DNA of 64,000 nucleotides from Verrucomicrobiota bacterium (GTDB taxonomy: Bacteria; Verrucomicrobiota; Verrucomicrobiia; Limisphaerales; UBA1319), in assembly GCA_022711435.1 (NCBI GenBank), contig JAKLFB010000023.1, positions 1 to 64,000 of the forward strand, written 5' to 3'. Positions 26,299 to 35,536 of the stretch are shown here, piece by piece (within the stretch, counting starts at the first letter, position 1; every line of letters starts with the position of its first letter). The position numbers and the translations under genes are program-made. Below the pieces are notes generated by a model, which was given only the letters and a program-made list of their open reading frames with translations, did not search any database and was not told where the DNA came from.

Positions 26299-27582
26299 TT
26301 ACCGTTTGGGGTTTTGGTGGATGAGGAAGTTGGCGAGGAGCATAAACACCAGGCAGCCGGGGAAGAACGCGCCGAGCAGTGCAAAGGGGAGCATGTCAGG
26401 GGGGGAGGAGGCATCGAGGTGGGCGTATCGAGCGGCCAGCATGGCTCCGGCAAGCCCGATGAGTGCAAGGACGATGGCAAAGATTCTGGCGACCTGGCGG
26501 GGCCAGCCCCGAGGGCATGCGAAGACGCCCGAGACGGGAATCAGCAGGACGCCGCAGACCAGCGCGGCCAGAGAGAACCCGAAGTTGCCCGTGGCGGCGC
26601 TAAGGATCAGGAACAAGGCTGCGGCGCCGAGGCATGCGGCCAGCCAATTCGAGGCGGTCGTTTGTTCCACCGAGAGCGCAAGCCGGCCGAACCGGTGAAA
26701 GCGAAGGAGCAGGTTGAAAAGCGGCTGGGCAGTCCAGGAGAGGAGGACGAAGAGGACGTAGGCGATGCGCAGCGGCAGGACCCAGGGTGCGAGCGCGGGG
26801 TGGTCGGCGGCGATCGATCCCAGCCAGCGGCTGGCGAAGAAGCCTCCGAGGACGATGCCCCATTGGGTGGCGGGGGTGAGCTTGGCCATGGCCAGGAAAT
26901 AGCGCAGCATGAGTGCGTAGATGGCATGGCGGGCTTTGAGGGCTTCGATGATGCCTTGGCGGGCCCAGTCGAGGGTCGGATCCAGCCGGAGGGCTTCGCG
27001 GAAGTGCTCGAGGGCCTTTTGGGGCTGGCCCTGTTCGAGGAGCGTCCAGCCCTGGTTGGCGTGGGTGATCGGGTCCTGGGGATTGCGGGCGAGGGCGGCG
27101 CCGATGGCGTGGCCGGCCTCGGTCTTGCGGCCGAGCTTGACCAGCGCGATGGCGCGCAGGTTGGCGCAGGCGATATGCTCGGCGTCGAGGCGGAGGCCGG
27201 ACTCGGCAGCGGCCAATGCATCGGCCCACTGTTTTTGATCGAGGCGGAGCTGGCCGAGGAACGCGTGGTAATCGGGATCGGCGGGGTCGAGGCGGAGGGC
27301 TTCCTGGATGGCGTCGATGGCCTCGCGGGTTCGGTTGCGTTGGCCGAGGACGCGGGCCAGGGCATAGAATGCGAAGGGGAGGTCCGGGCCGAGGTGGACG
27401 GCCTGGCGGGCGGCGTGTTCGGCGGGGTCCCACTGCTGGCGGTCGGCCAAGCAGAGGGCCAGGAGCGAGTGGGCGCTGGCGTTCTGGGGATCGGCGGCGA
27501 GGGCCTGGCGGAGCTCGGCCTCAGCGAGGTCGAAGCGCGATTGGTCGTAGAGGAGGGCGGCGCGCTGGAGGTGGGGGTTCAT
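26299..27582 (-). CDS. TPR-repeat polytopic membrane protein
   Basis: A 427-residue protein. Residues 1-235 form about six tetratricopeptide repeats (YDQSRFDLAEAELRQALAADPQN, TREAIDAIQEALRLDPADPDYHAF, PQKALEHFREALRLDPTLDWA). The rest contains five or six hydrophobic helices (WGIVLGGFFASRWLG, AYVLFVLLSW, WLAACLGAAALFLIL, FSLAALVCGVLLIPV, IFAIVLALIGLAGAM, LLGAFFPGCLVFMLLANFLI). The N-terminal repeats probably face the cytoplasm. The start at 27582 follows the stop of the TPR-AAA+ gene by one base, so the two proteins are very likely made together and may form a membrane-tethered ATPase complex. No characterised homologue is recognised. Confidence 0.8.
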   Translation of the reverse strand: MNPHLQRAALLYDQSRFDLAEAELRQALAADPQNASAHSLLALCLADRQQWDPAEHAARQAVHLGPDLPFAFYALARVLGQRNRTREAIDAIQEALRLDPADPDYHAFLGQLRLDQKQWADALAAAESGLRLDAEHIACANLRAIALVKLGRKTEAGHAIGAALARNPQDPITHANQGWTLLEQGQPQKALEHFREALRLDPTLDWARQGIIEALKARHAIYALMLRYFLAMAKLTPATQWGIVLGGFFASRWLGSIAADHPALAPWVLPLRIAYVLFVLLSWTAQPLFNLLLRFHRFGRLALSVEQTTASNWLAACLGAAALFLILSAATGNFGFSLAALVCGVLLIPVSGVFACPRGWPRQVARIFAIVLALIGLAGAMLAARYAHLDASSPPDMLPFALLGAFFPGCLVFMLLANFLIHQNPKR

Positions 27583-27583
27583 T

Positions 27584-28963
27584 TCACGCGAGCCCCATGA
27601 ACTTGAGGATATCGTCGTAAAGCCCGCCCTGGTTGGCATAGAGGGCGTAATTGCGGGCAGTGGCGAACCACTCGCGGGTGGTGGGTTTCAGGGTGGCGGC
27701 GGCCTGGGCGAGGTCGCGGGTGGAGAGCGGGGCGGGGGCGCCGGATTGCATCGCTTCACGCAGCTTCTTCTCGATGGCGACATCGACGACGGCCTTGAGA
27801 TCCGCGCCGGAGAAATGGTCGGTCCGGCGGGCGAGGTGCTCGAAGTCGATGTCGGCGACGGGCTTGCCGCGGCAGAGGAGGCGGAGGATGGCGGCGCGGG
27901 CGGCGGCGTCGGGGGGAGGGACGAACAGGATGCGGTCGAAGCGGCCGGGCCGGCGGAACGCGGCATCGAGGTGCCAGGGTGCGTTGGTGGCGGCGAGGAT
28001 GAGGACGCCTTCGTTGGAGGATTGGACGCCGTCGAGCTCGGCGAGGAACTGGTTGATGAGCTGGCGTCCGGCGTGCTGGCGCATGTCGCCGCGGCTGGCG
28101 CCGAGGGCGTCGGCTTCGTCGAAGAACAGGACGCAAGGCCGGTGGGCGCGGGCCTGCTCGAACAGCTCATGGAGGTTGCGCTCGCTGTTGCCGATCCACA
28201 TGTCCAGCACGTCATGGATGCCGACCGAGATGAACCCGGCGCGGATTTCGCCGGCGGTGGCGCGGGCGAGGAAGGTCTTGCCGCAGCCGGGCGGGCCGTA
28301 GGTGAGGATGCCGCCGCCAATGGATTTGCCGTAGGCCTGGTAGATCTCGGGACGGGTGATCGGGTAGATGATCTTGAGGCGGATCTCCTCTTTGAGATCG
28401 TCCATGCCGCCGACATCGGCAAAGGTAAGGCGGGGGCGCTCGACCTCGACAGGTTGCGGGAGCTCGGCATCGCCGGCGCGAGCGCGGAGGCGGCCCTCGA
28501 TCCGCTCGCTGGTTTCCGGATCAGCGTTGAAACCCAGCTGGCTGGCCAGCTCGGGATCGGCTGCGGCGGGATCGAGATCGATGGCGCGGCGATATTCGGC
28601 GACAGCGGCGGCGGTCTCTCCCATGTGGAACAGCAGACGGGCGTGGAGAAGAAACGCGAGGGCGGGCGCGCCGGGCTGCTGGACGATGTCCTCGATCAGG
28701 ACGAGGGCGTGGCTGCGTTTGCCGAGCTGGAGGAAGGCGCGGGCGAGGCCGATCTTGAGGGGTACGCGGTCGGGGGCGAGGGCCAGGGCGCGGCGGAATT
28801 CTTTTTCGGCTTCGTCGGGCAGGCCGGACTCGAGCAGTTTTTCTCCAAGCTGCTGGCGCAGGGGCGCATTATCGGGCGAGAGGCGAACCGCCTCGCGGAG
28901 GGTATCGAGGTCGTCGGGCGACGGCGATCCGTGAGGGCCGGGCGGGTTAGGCCGTGAATCCAT
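27584..28963 (-). CDS. TPR-AAA+ ATPase (CDC48/FtsH-type module)
   Basis: A 459-residue protein from the ATG at 28963; a TTG 12 codons upstream is possible. Residues 15-145 carry TPR-like repeats. A single AAA module follows: Walker A GPPGCGKT (223-230), Walker B VLFFDEAD (278-285), sensor-1 Asn in LILAATNAP and an arginine-finger/SRH block RRPGRFD (337-343). It lacks protease and transmembrane segments, so it resembles a remodelling ATPase that recruits partners through TPRs. Its partner is presumably the TPR-membrane protein encoded one base downstream. Substrate and process are unknown. Confidence 0.85.
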   Translation of the reverse strand: MDSRPNPPGPHGSPSPDDLDTLREAVRLSPDNAPLRQQLGEKLLESGLPDEAEKEFRRALALAPDRVPLKIGLARAFLQLGKRSHALVLIEDIVQQPGAPALAFLLHARLLFHMGETAAAVAEYRRAIDLDPAAADPELASQLGFNADPETSERIEGRLRARAGDAELPQPVEVERPRLTFADVGGMDDLKEEIRLKIIYPITRPEIYQAYGKSIGGGILTYGPPGCGKTFLARATAGEIRAGFISVGIHDVLDMWIGNSERNLHELFEQARAHRPCVLFFDEADALGASRGDMRQHAGRQLINQFLAELDGVQSSNEGVLILAATNAPWHLDAAFRRPGRFDRILFVPPPDAAARAAILRLLCRGKPVADIDFEHLARRTDHFSGADLKAVVDVAIEKKLREAMQSGAPAPLSTRDLAQAAATLKPTTREWFATARNYALYANQGGLYDDILKFMGLA

Positions 28964-29152
28964 GGGGTGGAGCGAAACGAAAAGGCTGGCCGGGGTCAAG
29001 CGCGAAGCCGCGGGCGCCTGGGGTCGGGGGCGCGGCCGATGGATCGAGGGTAGACGCAGGGCGTTGGGATACGGTATTGGAGAGGCGCTTGCGGGCGGGG
29101 CGGGATGATGTCATATGTATCCGCGCGTGGCAGGAGAATTGCTTTCAGGAAG

Positions 29153-30022
29153 ATGACTCTACGGATTGAGAAACGGATGCAGCGGATGGAGCGCAGCGGG
29201 ACGGCGTTCACGCTGATCGAGCTGCTGGTGGTGATCGCGATCATCGCGATCCTGGCGGGGATGCTCCTGCCGGCGCTGGGTCGCGCGAAGGAGAAGGCGC
29301 GGGCGGTGAACTGTCTATCGACATTGCGGCAATGGGGGCTGGGGCTGCAGGTGCAGGCGACGGACAACGATGATCGGGTTCCGCGGGATGGTACGGACCA
29401 GGGCGGCCAGTATGGGGTGGACACGGGCAATCGGTCGGGGCCCGGCTCGCCGCTGGATCCGGCCGCGTGGTTCAACGTGCTGCCGTCGGTGATGAAGGAC
29501 CGCCCCTTTTCAAACTACTGGATGGGCGTGACAGGCGATTTCAGGAAGAACCTGCCGTTCCCGGGCGGGATCGGCAAGATCTGGCATTGCCCGGCGGCCC
29601 AGGCCGCGTCAGGCGAGAATTTCTTGAAGGGCGGATCCTTCGGCTTTTTCAGCTATGTCATGAACCTGGATCTCAAGCTCAAGACCAGCGTCCGCAACAA
29701 CGTCCAGGGCAACAGCTACGATTATCCGCAAATGCCCCGGCTGGGGACCATCCGCCAAGCCTCGGCGACCGTGTTGCTGGTGGACGCGGTCTTCAGTCCA
29801 ACCCGGGAGGATTATGTGGATACGCCGGACCGGAACGGGATCTTTCCGGCGGCGCGAAGCAACCGATTCGCGCAGCGGCACGGGAACCGGGGGGCCAACC
29901 TGGTGTTTGTGGACGGGCACGCCGGCTGGTTTGCGCGGAGCTACGTCACCAACGGCACCGCCTCACGCGAGGAAAAGTTCAATCCGGACATCGTCTGGAA
30001 TCCGAATCGGGATCTATTCTAA
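29153..30022 (+). CDS. Pseudopilin-like protein with DG-type C-terminal domain
   Basis: The product is 289 residues if started at MTLRIEK (29153). Alternative ATGs at 29105 and 29177 leave the mature protein unchanged, because the prepilin motif AFTLIELLVVIAIIAILAGM comes after all of them. The C-terminal RHGNRGANLVFVDGHAGWF is a version of the H-X9-DG signature with one extra residue between His and Asp. Prepilin peptidase cleavage and membrane insertion are expected. A 25-base gap to the Ig/lamin-tail gene suggests co-expression and perhaps a role in export or anchoring of that protein (inference). Confidence 0.85.
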   Translation: MTLRIEKRMQRMERSGTAFTLIELLVVIAIIAILAGMLLPALGRAKEKARAVNCLSTLRQWGLGLQVQATDNDDRVPRDGTDQGGQYGVDTGNRSGPGSPLDPAAWFNVLPSVMKDRPFSNYWMGVTGDFRKNLPFPGGIGKIWHCPAAQAASGENFLKGGSFGFFSYVMNLDLKLKTSVRNNVQGNSYDYPQMPRLGTIRQASATVLLVDAVFSPTREDYVDTPDRNGIFPAARSNRFAQRHGNRGANLVFVDGHAGWFARSYVTNGTASREEKFNPDIVWNPNRDLF

Positions 30023-30047
30023 CACGTCAAACGCCGAGCCAACGATC

Positions 30048-32801
30048 ATGAGAACAAGCATCTTGTCGAGCCTTTGGGCCCTTTGGATGGGCGGAAGCGC
30101 GGTCCTGGGGGGCATCGTCTTGAACGAGCCGTTCGATTATACGGACGGGCCGGTCACGACGGTCTCGAGCGGTTTATGGCAGGCGCATAGCGGGACGGCG
30201 GGGCAGGCGGACGTGTCCGGTGGAGCGTTGCGGTTGACCCAGGCCGAAGGCGAGGATGTGAACACCCCGCTCGCCGGCCAGCCGTACGCTGTGGATGGGA
30301 ACCACGTGCTCTACGCGAGAGTGAAAGCGGCATTCACATCCCTGCCGACGGGCACGCCGGGATACTTCGCGCATTTCAAGGATGCGAGCACGGGATTTCG
30401 GGGGCGGTTGTATGCCACGACGAACGCGGCGGCGGAAGGGTGTCTGCGGATCGGGGTGAGCAACGGGGGCGGATCGCCCTCGGTGGTTTTTCCCCTGGAC
30501 CTGATCCTGGGGGCCGCTCATCAGCTGGTGATGCGGTACGACGTCAGCACCGCGACCACGACCCTCTGGATCGACCCGGTCCAGGAGTCCGATCCGTCGG
30601 TGACGGCCGTTGACAATGCGAACGTGTTGGCGATCGTCGGATGGGCATTTCGCCAATCGGGAGGGATTGGCGGGATGGGGGTCGACGAGGTCGTGGTGGG
30701 AACGGCATTTGGAGACGTAATTTCATCGGGAACTGGCGGGGAGGATCCGCCCGCGATCGTGCAGCATCCGGCGGGCCGAGAGGTCGAGGAGGGCGGCACG
30801 GCAACGCTGAGCGTGGTCGCAACCGGCACCGCGCCGCTGCGGTATCAGTGGCTTTTCGAGAACGGCGATCTCGAGGGCGAGACCAACGCCGCCCTGACGC
30901 TGTTTGGCGTGACCACGAATCAGGCGGGCGATTATCGGGTGCGGGTGACCAACCCTTACGGCCAGGCATTGAGCGATCCGGCGCGGCTGACGGTGAAGCC
31001 GCCGGCGGGACCGGTGGTGGCGGATATTGCCGATGTGCGCTCCCAGGTGGATCCGGCGCTTTACACGCCGACGAACACCACGGCCCTGCACACGATCGAA
31101 GGCGTGGTGACAACGCATGTCAACCTGACGGGGCCCGGGACCAACTGGCTGTTCTACCTGCAGGATGCGACGGCGGGGATTGCGGTTTTCTGGACGGGTG
31201 GCGCGGAGCGAATGACGCTCGCGGCGGGAGACAAGCTGCGAGTGACGGCGCCGCTGACCCATTACAACGGGCTGCTCGAGCTGGCGCCCACGGTGGCCAA
31301 CGCCGAGCATGAGGTCGTGCGGATGGCCACCAACCAGCCGCTGCCGGCCGCGCGCGTGCTCGATCCGGGCTGGACGAACACGCCATCGGTGATCGAGGGC
31401 TACGAGGGCAGCTACATAGTCGTCTCGAACGCGACGCTCGATCTGACGGCGCCGAACTTCCCGGCGCCACCATCGGGGGGCACGGTGAACATCACGACCG
31501 AGCTAGGGGAGGCGTTTGTGTTGCGGGTGGATCCAAGGACGGATATTGCGGGACAGGCGAAGCCGGTCGGGACGGTGACGGTCTACGGCGTGCTGGGCCA
31601 GTATGACACGTCGGCGCCGCGGCTCGAGGGCTACCAGCTCATCCCGACGCGGATGGCGGACATCATCGGCGCGCTGAAGGCGCCCACGGTGCGGTTCACG
31701 AACGTGCTCGAGAACCTGATCCGGCCCGGCGATGCGCCGACCAACCAGTATTCGGAGCTGGTATTGCGGCCGGGGGAGCGCTTGCGGATCACGGCCGAGA
31801 TCAGCGATGACCAGGAGCTTCCCGTCACCGTGACGACACCGGGGGAGATCCCCGCGGGCGCCCGATGGACGATCACGCCGGATGCCGGGAGCCGCCGGAC
31901 GGCGGTGTTCATCTGCGAGGCGGCGGCTGCCGATGCGGGGCAGGCATGGACCATCGAGCTGCGGGCGGACAATGGCCAGCTATCGAGCGCGGTTGCATGG
32001 TCGTTATATGTGCCGACGGCGGTCGAGCAGCAGGTGATCCTATCGGAGTTTCTGGCCAATCCGCCCTCATCGACCAACCATCCTTGTTACAACCCGCTGA
32101 TGCGGGATCCGCCCGTATCGCAAACGGGCGTGCAGGACGAGTATATCGAGCTGGTGAACCGGTCCGGCGCGGACCTGAACCTGGCGGGATGGTCGATTGC
32201 GGATGCGGTATCGGTGCGCCATCGGTTTTATGAGAGCCTGATATTGGGCTCTTCGAACAGCGTGGTGATATACGGCGGGCCGCTCAATGGCGACGTCCCC
32301 AACCTGGACGTGCCGGTTGCGCCCGCGAGCGAGGGCACCGCGGGGCTCGCCCTCAACAACAGCGGCACGGAAGCCATCCTCGTCCGCAATGCCAGCGACC
32401 GGCTCGTGGCGCGCGTGTTTTACACGGGCGCCGATGTGTCGAGCGAGGGCGCCCTGGCGCGATTTCCGGATCTGGACGGCCCTTTTGTGCCGCAGGCGTG
32501 GATTGCGATGCGGGGAGTGACGCCCGGGCGGCAATACACCGGGCAGGCGTGGGCGGAGCCGGCTGCGCCTTTGGCCAGCATCAAGCCCGTCCGGGTTGTT
32601 GCGACCGCGAATGAGAACGTGTCGCTGCAATGGGAGGCCGATCCGCAGCGGCCCTACACGATCTGGCAGACCGACGATCTGGGGAGCGTCTTTGTGCCGG
32701 TTCGGTATGGGCTGACCTTTGCGGACAGCGCGGGATTGTTCAATGACCCGACATCGGCGGGCAGCTCGCAGCGGTTCTACTGGATCAGCGCGCCGGAATG
32801 A
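30048..32801 (+). CDS. Large exported Ig-like/lamin-tail domain protein
   Basis: A 917-residue protein with signal peptide MRTSILSSLWALWMGGSAVLG. About residues 23-225 are a beta-sandwich of LamG type (VLNEPFDYTDGPV). An Ig-like domain follows at about 230-315 (IVQHPAGREVEEGGTATLSVVATG, RYQWLFENG). A region near 325-530 (LFYLQDATAGIAVFW, GDKLRVTAPLTHYNGLLEL) resembles the OB-like domain found in exported nucleases. A lamin-tail domain lies near 660-800 (VILSEFLANPP, DEYIELVNRSGADLNLAGWSIAD). The end, RFYWISAPE, is a typical verrucomicrobial tail. No nuclease active site was found. It sits between two pseudopilin genes. Confidence 0.8.
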   Translation: MRTSILSSLWALWMGGSAVLGGIVLNEPFDYTDGPVTTVSSGLWQAHSGTAGQADVSGGALRLTQAEGEDVNTPLAGQPYAVDGNHVLYARVKAAFTSLPTGTPGYFAHFKDASTGFRGRLYATTNAAAEGCLRIGVSNGGGSPSVVFPLDLILGAAHQLVMRYDVSTATTTLWIDPVQESDPSVTAVDNANVLAIVGWAFRQSGGIGGMGVDEVVVGTAFGDVISSGTGGEDPPAIVQHPAGREVEEGGTATLSVVATGTAPLRYQWLFENGDLEGETNAALTLFGVTTNQAGDYRVRVTNPYGQALSDPARLTVKPPAGPVVADIADVRSQVDPALYTPTNTTALHTIEGVVTTHVNLTGPGTNWLFYLQDATAGIAVFWTGGAERMTLAAGDKLRVTAPLTHYNGLLELAPTVANAEHEVVRMATNQPLPAARVLDPGWTNTPSVIEGYEGSYIVVSNATLDLTAPNFPAPPSGGTVNITTELGEAFVLRVDPRTDIAGQAKPVGTVTVYGVLGQYDTSAPRLEGYQLIPTRMADIIGALKAPTVRFTNVLENLIRPGDAPTNQYSELVLRPGERLRITAEISDDQELPVTVTTPGEIPAGARWTITPDAGSRRTAVFICEAAAADAGQAWTIELRADNGQLSSAVAWSLYVPTAVEQQVILSEFLANPPSSTNHPCYNPLMRDPPVSQTGVQDEYIELVNRSGADLNLAGWSIADAVSVRHRFYESLILGSSNSVVIYGGPLNGDVPNLDVPVAPASEGTAGLALNNSGTEAILVRNASDRLVARVFYTGADVSSEGALARFPDLDGPFVPQAWIAMRGVTPGRQYTGQAWAEPAAPLASIKPVRVVATANENVSLQWEADPQRPYTIWQTDDLGSVFVPVRYGLTFADSAGLFNDPTSAGSSQRFYWISAPE

Positions 32802-32895
32802 TCGGATTGGGCGGCTTATGGAAAGGGGGGCCGAAGGCGGGGATAGGGGGTGAGTTCGGGGTGAGACTCGCGGGGTCATGGGGGAGGGGGGTTAT

Positions 32896-33579
32896 ATGGG
32901 GCAAGGGGACAGATGCGAGGGGCGGGTCTTTGGTGGATGGACGTTGCTCGAGCTGTTGGTGGTCATTGCAATCGTGGCCACGTTGACGGGGCTTCTGCTG
33001 CCGGCCGTGGGGCGGGCGCGGGACCGGGTTCGGGATGTGACATGTCTGAACCATCTGCGGCAATGGGGGCTGGCGACGCATCTGTTCGCGGTTGATAATG
33101 GCGATCGGCTGCCGCCGGAAGGAGTTCCCAATCCGGGCGACCGCGACACGAACACGGGCTGGTATATCGATCTGCCGCGCCAGGTCGGGCTGGCGCGCTA
33201 TCATGATCAGCCCTGGCGCACGAATCCCGAGGCCAATGCCGGGCGGACGCTGTGGCTGTGCCCCGCCAATCCTCGCCGCAGCAATGGGCGGAACCTTTTT
33301 CATTACTGCCTGAACGAAAAGGTCAATGGGACCGGCGAGGAGAATCGTCCGGTCCGGCTTGCGGAGGTGTCGCGTCTGGCGCTGGTGGTATGGCTATTTG
33401 ACTCGAAGAACCTTCCCGCGGTCGGAAGCGCGTCGTTCGTGCACACGAATCTGCATCGGGGCGGCGCGCAGTTTTTGTTTCTCGATGGGCATGCGGAGGC
33501 ATGGCCGATGGAGCGGTGGTGGGATGCGGACCGCAACCGTCCACGCACGAACCTGGATGAGATGCGGTGGACGCCGTGA
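32896..33579 (+). CDS. Pseudopilin-like H-X9-DG protein
   Basis: The product is 227 residues from the ATG at 32896, preceded by a GGAGG-rich Shine-Dalgarno stretch; an ATG at 32878 is also in frame. The prepilin segment is GGWTLLELLVVIAIVATLTGLLLPA, a divergent version with Trp before Thr. The C-terminal HRGGAQFLFLDGHAEAW is an exact H-X9-DG signature. It lies 94 bases after the Ig/lamin-tail gene, so this protein and the pseudopilin at 29153 bracket it. Confidence 0.82.
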   Translation: MGQGDRCEGRVFGGWTLLELLVVIAIVATLTGLLLPAVGRARDRVRDVTCLNHLRQWGLATHLFAVDNGDRLPPEGVPNPGDRDTNTGWYIDLPRQVGLARYHDQPWRTNPEANAGRTLWLCPANPRRSNGRNLFHYCLNEKVNGTGEENRPVRLAEVSRLALVVWLFDSKNLPAVGSASFVHTNLHRGGAQFLFLDGHAEAWPMERWWDADRNRPRTNLDEMRWTP

Positions 33580-33611
33580 AAGGGGCGGTGCGGGGGGGGC
33601 GGACGGGGAAT

Positions 33612-34454
33612 CTAATCGAGGAAATCGAGGGATGGGGCGAGGATTCCCGGGGCTGGAGGGTGGGGCTCTGATTCCTGGGTGGCGGAACGCGACTTCTGGA
33701 GGCTCGCCTCGTCGGGTGGGGCGGGGGAGGATGTGGCCGAAGGATGGGCAGGAGTGCGGTTGGCGTGAGGGGTGTTCGGGAGGGCGATCGAGCTGGTGGG
33801 ATGGATTGCGGGAGAGACGGAGGGGAGGTTGGCAGTCGAGGATGTGGGCGTGGGCATGGCGATCTGGAGGGCCATGGGGGCCAGGGAACGAATGAGGTCG
33901 GGATCATTGCGTGTTCTGGCCAGGAGGAGGGCCCCTTCGAAATAGGCAAGCAGCGCGCGAGCGGCCTCGTCCGGGTTGGCGGGCTCAATGTTATCGAGGA
34001 TCGAGATCTCGCGGATGAGCTGGCGGAAGTGATTCTCCAATTGCTCGAGGATGGCCGCAGCCTCGGCCCGGAGTCGGTCGTCGACGCCGCTGAGCTCGTT
34101 GCCGAGAGAGCCAAAGAAACAGCCTCGCGTCTTTCCAGTTTGGGCGAACGCAGCGCTGTTGCGATCGGCAACGCGATGGAAGAGCTGGATCAGTCTTTCT
34201 CGGGGGGGAAGAGGAGAAAGGAGCGAGGATTCGAGCACGGACCGCTCGAAATCGCTCCAGGCGGCGCGCATGGCGGCCAGGGTCAGGTCTGCCTTGGAGG
34301 GGAAAAAGTAATAAAAGCTGCCCTTATTGACTCGCGCCCGGCGGCAGATGGCATCGACGCCGACGGACGCGTAGCCGTTTTCACAAAGCAGCTGAACGGC
34401 GGTTTGGATCAGCCGTTGCTCGGCATGGCTGGCTCGCCCCAAGCTGGCCTCCAA
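33612..34454 (-). CDS. TetR/AcrR-family regulator with Pro/Ser-rich tail
   Basis: A 280-residue protein. The N-terminal helix-turn-helix is clear (AEQRLIQTAVQLLCENGYASVGVDAICRRARVNKGSFYYFFPSK), followed by a ligand-binding helical domain to about residue 195 with TGKTRGCFFGSLGNEL, as in the YxaF/AcrR-like group. The last 85 residues are unusual for TetR proteins: a Pro, Ser, Thr and Ala-rich, probably disordered tail. The only plausible start is a TTG at 34454, 13 bases after the thioredoxin stop, so it is probably translated from the trxA transcript. Autoregulation through the TGACCGGTCA palindrome upstream of trxA is proposed. Confidence 0.8.
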   Translation of the reverse strand: MEASLGRASHAEQRLIQTAVQLLCENGYASVGVDAICRRARVNKGSFYYFFPSKADLTLAAMRAAWSDFERSVLESSLLSPLPPRERLIQLFHRVADRNSAAFAQTGKTRGCFFGSLGNELSGVDDRLRAEAAAILEQLENHFRQLIREISILDNIEPANPDEAARALLAYFEGALLLARTRNDPDLIRSLAPMALQIAMPTPTSSTANLPSVSPAIHPTSSIALPNTPHANRTPAHPSATSSPAPPDEASLQKSRSATQESEPHPPAPGILAPSLDFLD

Positions 34455-34467
34455 TGCACGCCGTTGG

Positions 34468-34797
34468 CTAGGAGAGATAAGTTGTCAGCTTGCTGACCAA
34501 GGTCTTTTTGGGGACGGCGCCGGTGATTTGTTCGACGACCTGTCCTTTCTTGAAGACCAGGAGGGTGGGAATGCTCTGGATGCCGAATCGGACGGCGAGG
34601 TCCTGGTTATCGTCGACATTGATTTTAGCGACCTTGAGCTTCCCGGCATATTCGGCGGCCAACTCATCAAGGACGGGGGCAACCATGCGGCAGGGGCCGC
34701 ACCAAGGGGCCCAGAAATCGACGAGGACTGGAATGGTGGAACTGACAACTTCAGCATTGAAGTTGCTGTCATTGATTTCGACGGTAGCATTGCCCAT
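34468..34797 (-). CDS. trxA: Thioredoxin
   Basis: A 109-residue thioredoxin with the active site WCGPC (C33, C36), the cis-Pro segment SIPTLLVFKKG and the usual length. It reduces disulfides in cytosolic proteins and would be recharged by the thioredoxin reductase encoded at 44122. It is the first gene of a pair with the TetR regulator, an uncommon linkage suggesting induced rather than housekeeping expression. Confidence 0.95.
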   Translation of the reverse strand: MGNATVEINDSNFNAEVVSSTIPVLVDFWAPWCGPCRMVAPVLDELAAEYAGKLKVAKINVDDNQDLAVRFGIQSIPTLLVFKKGQVVEQITGAVPKKTLVSKLTTYLS

Positions 34798-34878
34798 AAG
34801 CGATTGGATTCAATGTTTTCAGGTTAACGGACATGGACCAAAACGGCCCATACACAACGCAAATATATCAAATTATAC

Positions 34879-34888
34879 TGACCGGTCA
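34879..34888. promoter_or_regulatory. Candidate TetR operator TGACCGGTCA
   Basis: A perfect 10-bp palindrome in an otherwise AT-rich stretch (ATAC before, ACTAT after), 82 bases ahead of the trxA start. GACCGGTC cores are typical of TetR-family operators, and a TetR gene is second in this transcript. The position is suitable for promoter occlusion. Confidence 0.5.
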
Positions 34889-34951
34889 ACTATCAGAGTG
34901 ATCTGTTTCGCATTTTTTGGCTGTGAAAACCGCGGATCGGCTGGCGCCAAC

Positions 34952-35446
34952 TTAAGGTTTTGTTTTTGGGGTGCTCTTGTCAGTGTCGGCTGCAGGTTTC
35001 GGGGCGGGTTTGGCGGGTTCGTCGGTTTCCTTGAACTTGACGCCCTGATCGATCCATGCGCGGAGCAGGGCAATTTGATCGGGTTTAAGCGGATCACCCT
35101 GGCGGAGGGGCGGCATTTCCATTTTTTTGATCAAGTGTGCGACGTAATGGATGATGGGGCTTTTATCGCTTTGGCCGGGGAGGATGGCTTTGCCGCTGGC
35201 GCCGCCGTCGAGGATTGCCTTGCGGTCATCGACGCGGAAGTCGCCCATGGCGGCTTCTTCGGAGTGGCAATCGAGGCAGGCCTTGGTGAGGATGGGTTTG
35301 ATATCCTTTTCGTAAACGACCGTTTTTTTGGCGGGAGGGGGCAACTTGGCGGCATCGATTTCGGCGGCCTCGAGGGTCAGGAGTCCGAGAGCGATCGGGG
35401 CGCACGTTGCGCAAGCGGTCCAGAGACAGGGATATTTCATACGCAT
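34952..35446 (-). CDS. Exported c-type cytochrome (PSCyt1-like) with charged tail
   Basis: A 164-residue protein with a signal peptide (MRMKYPCLWTACATCAPIALGLLTLEA). One heme c site is present in ILTKACLDCHSEEA (CxxCH), with a likely distal Met in KKMEMPPL. The arrangement KDIKPILTKACLDCH...MPP is that of the PSCyt1 domain common in Planctomycetes and Verrucomicrobia, here as a stand-alone domain. The last 30 residues are Lys/Pro/Ala-rich. Translation starts at 35446 or at the second ATG (35440). The electron-transfer partner is unknown. Confidence 0.85.
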   Translation of the reverse strand: MRMKYPCLWTACATCAPIALGLLTLEAAEIDAAKLPPPAKKTVVYEKDIKPILTKACLDCHSEEAAMGDFRVDDRKAILDGGASGKAILPGQSDKSPIIHYVAHLIKKMEMPPLRQGDPLKPDQIALLRAWIDQGVKFKETDEPAKPAPKPAADTDKSTPKTKP

Positions 35447-35536
35447 ATTATATGACGGTTACTGGATGGCATCATACCGCGACTTTGGCAAACGTCAAAG
35501 TCGTGGTGAAGAGCTGGATGGATTGACGGAGGGGCT

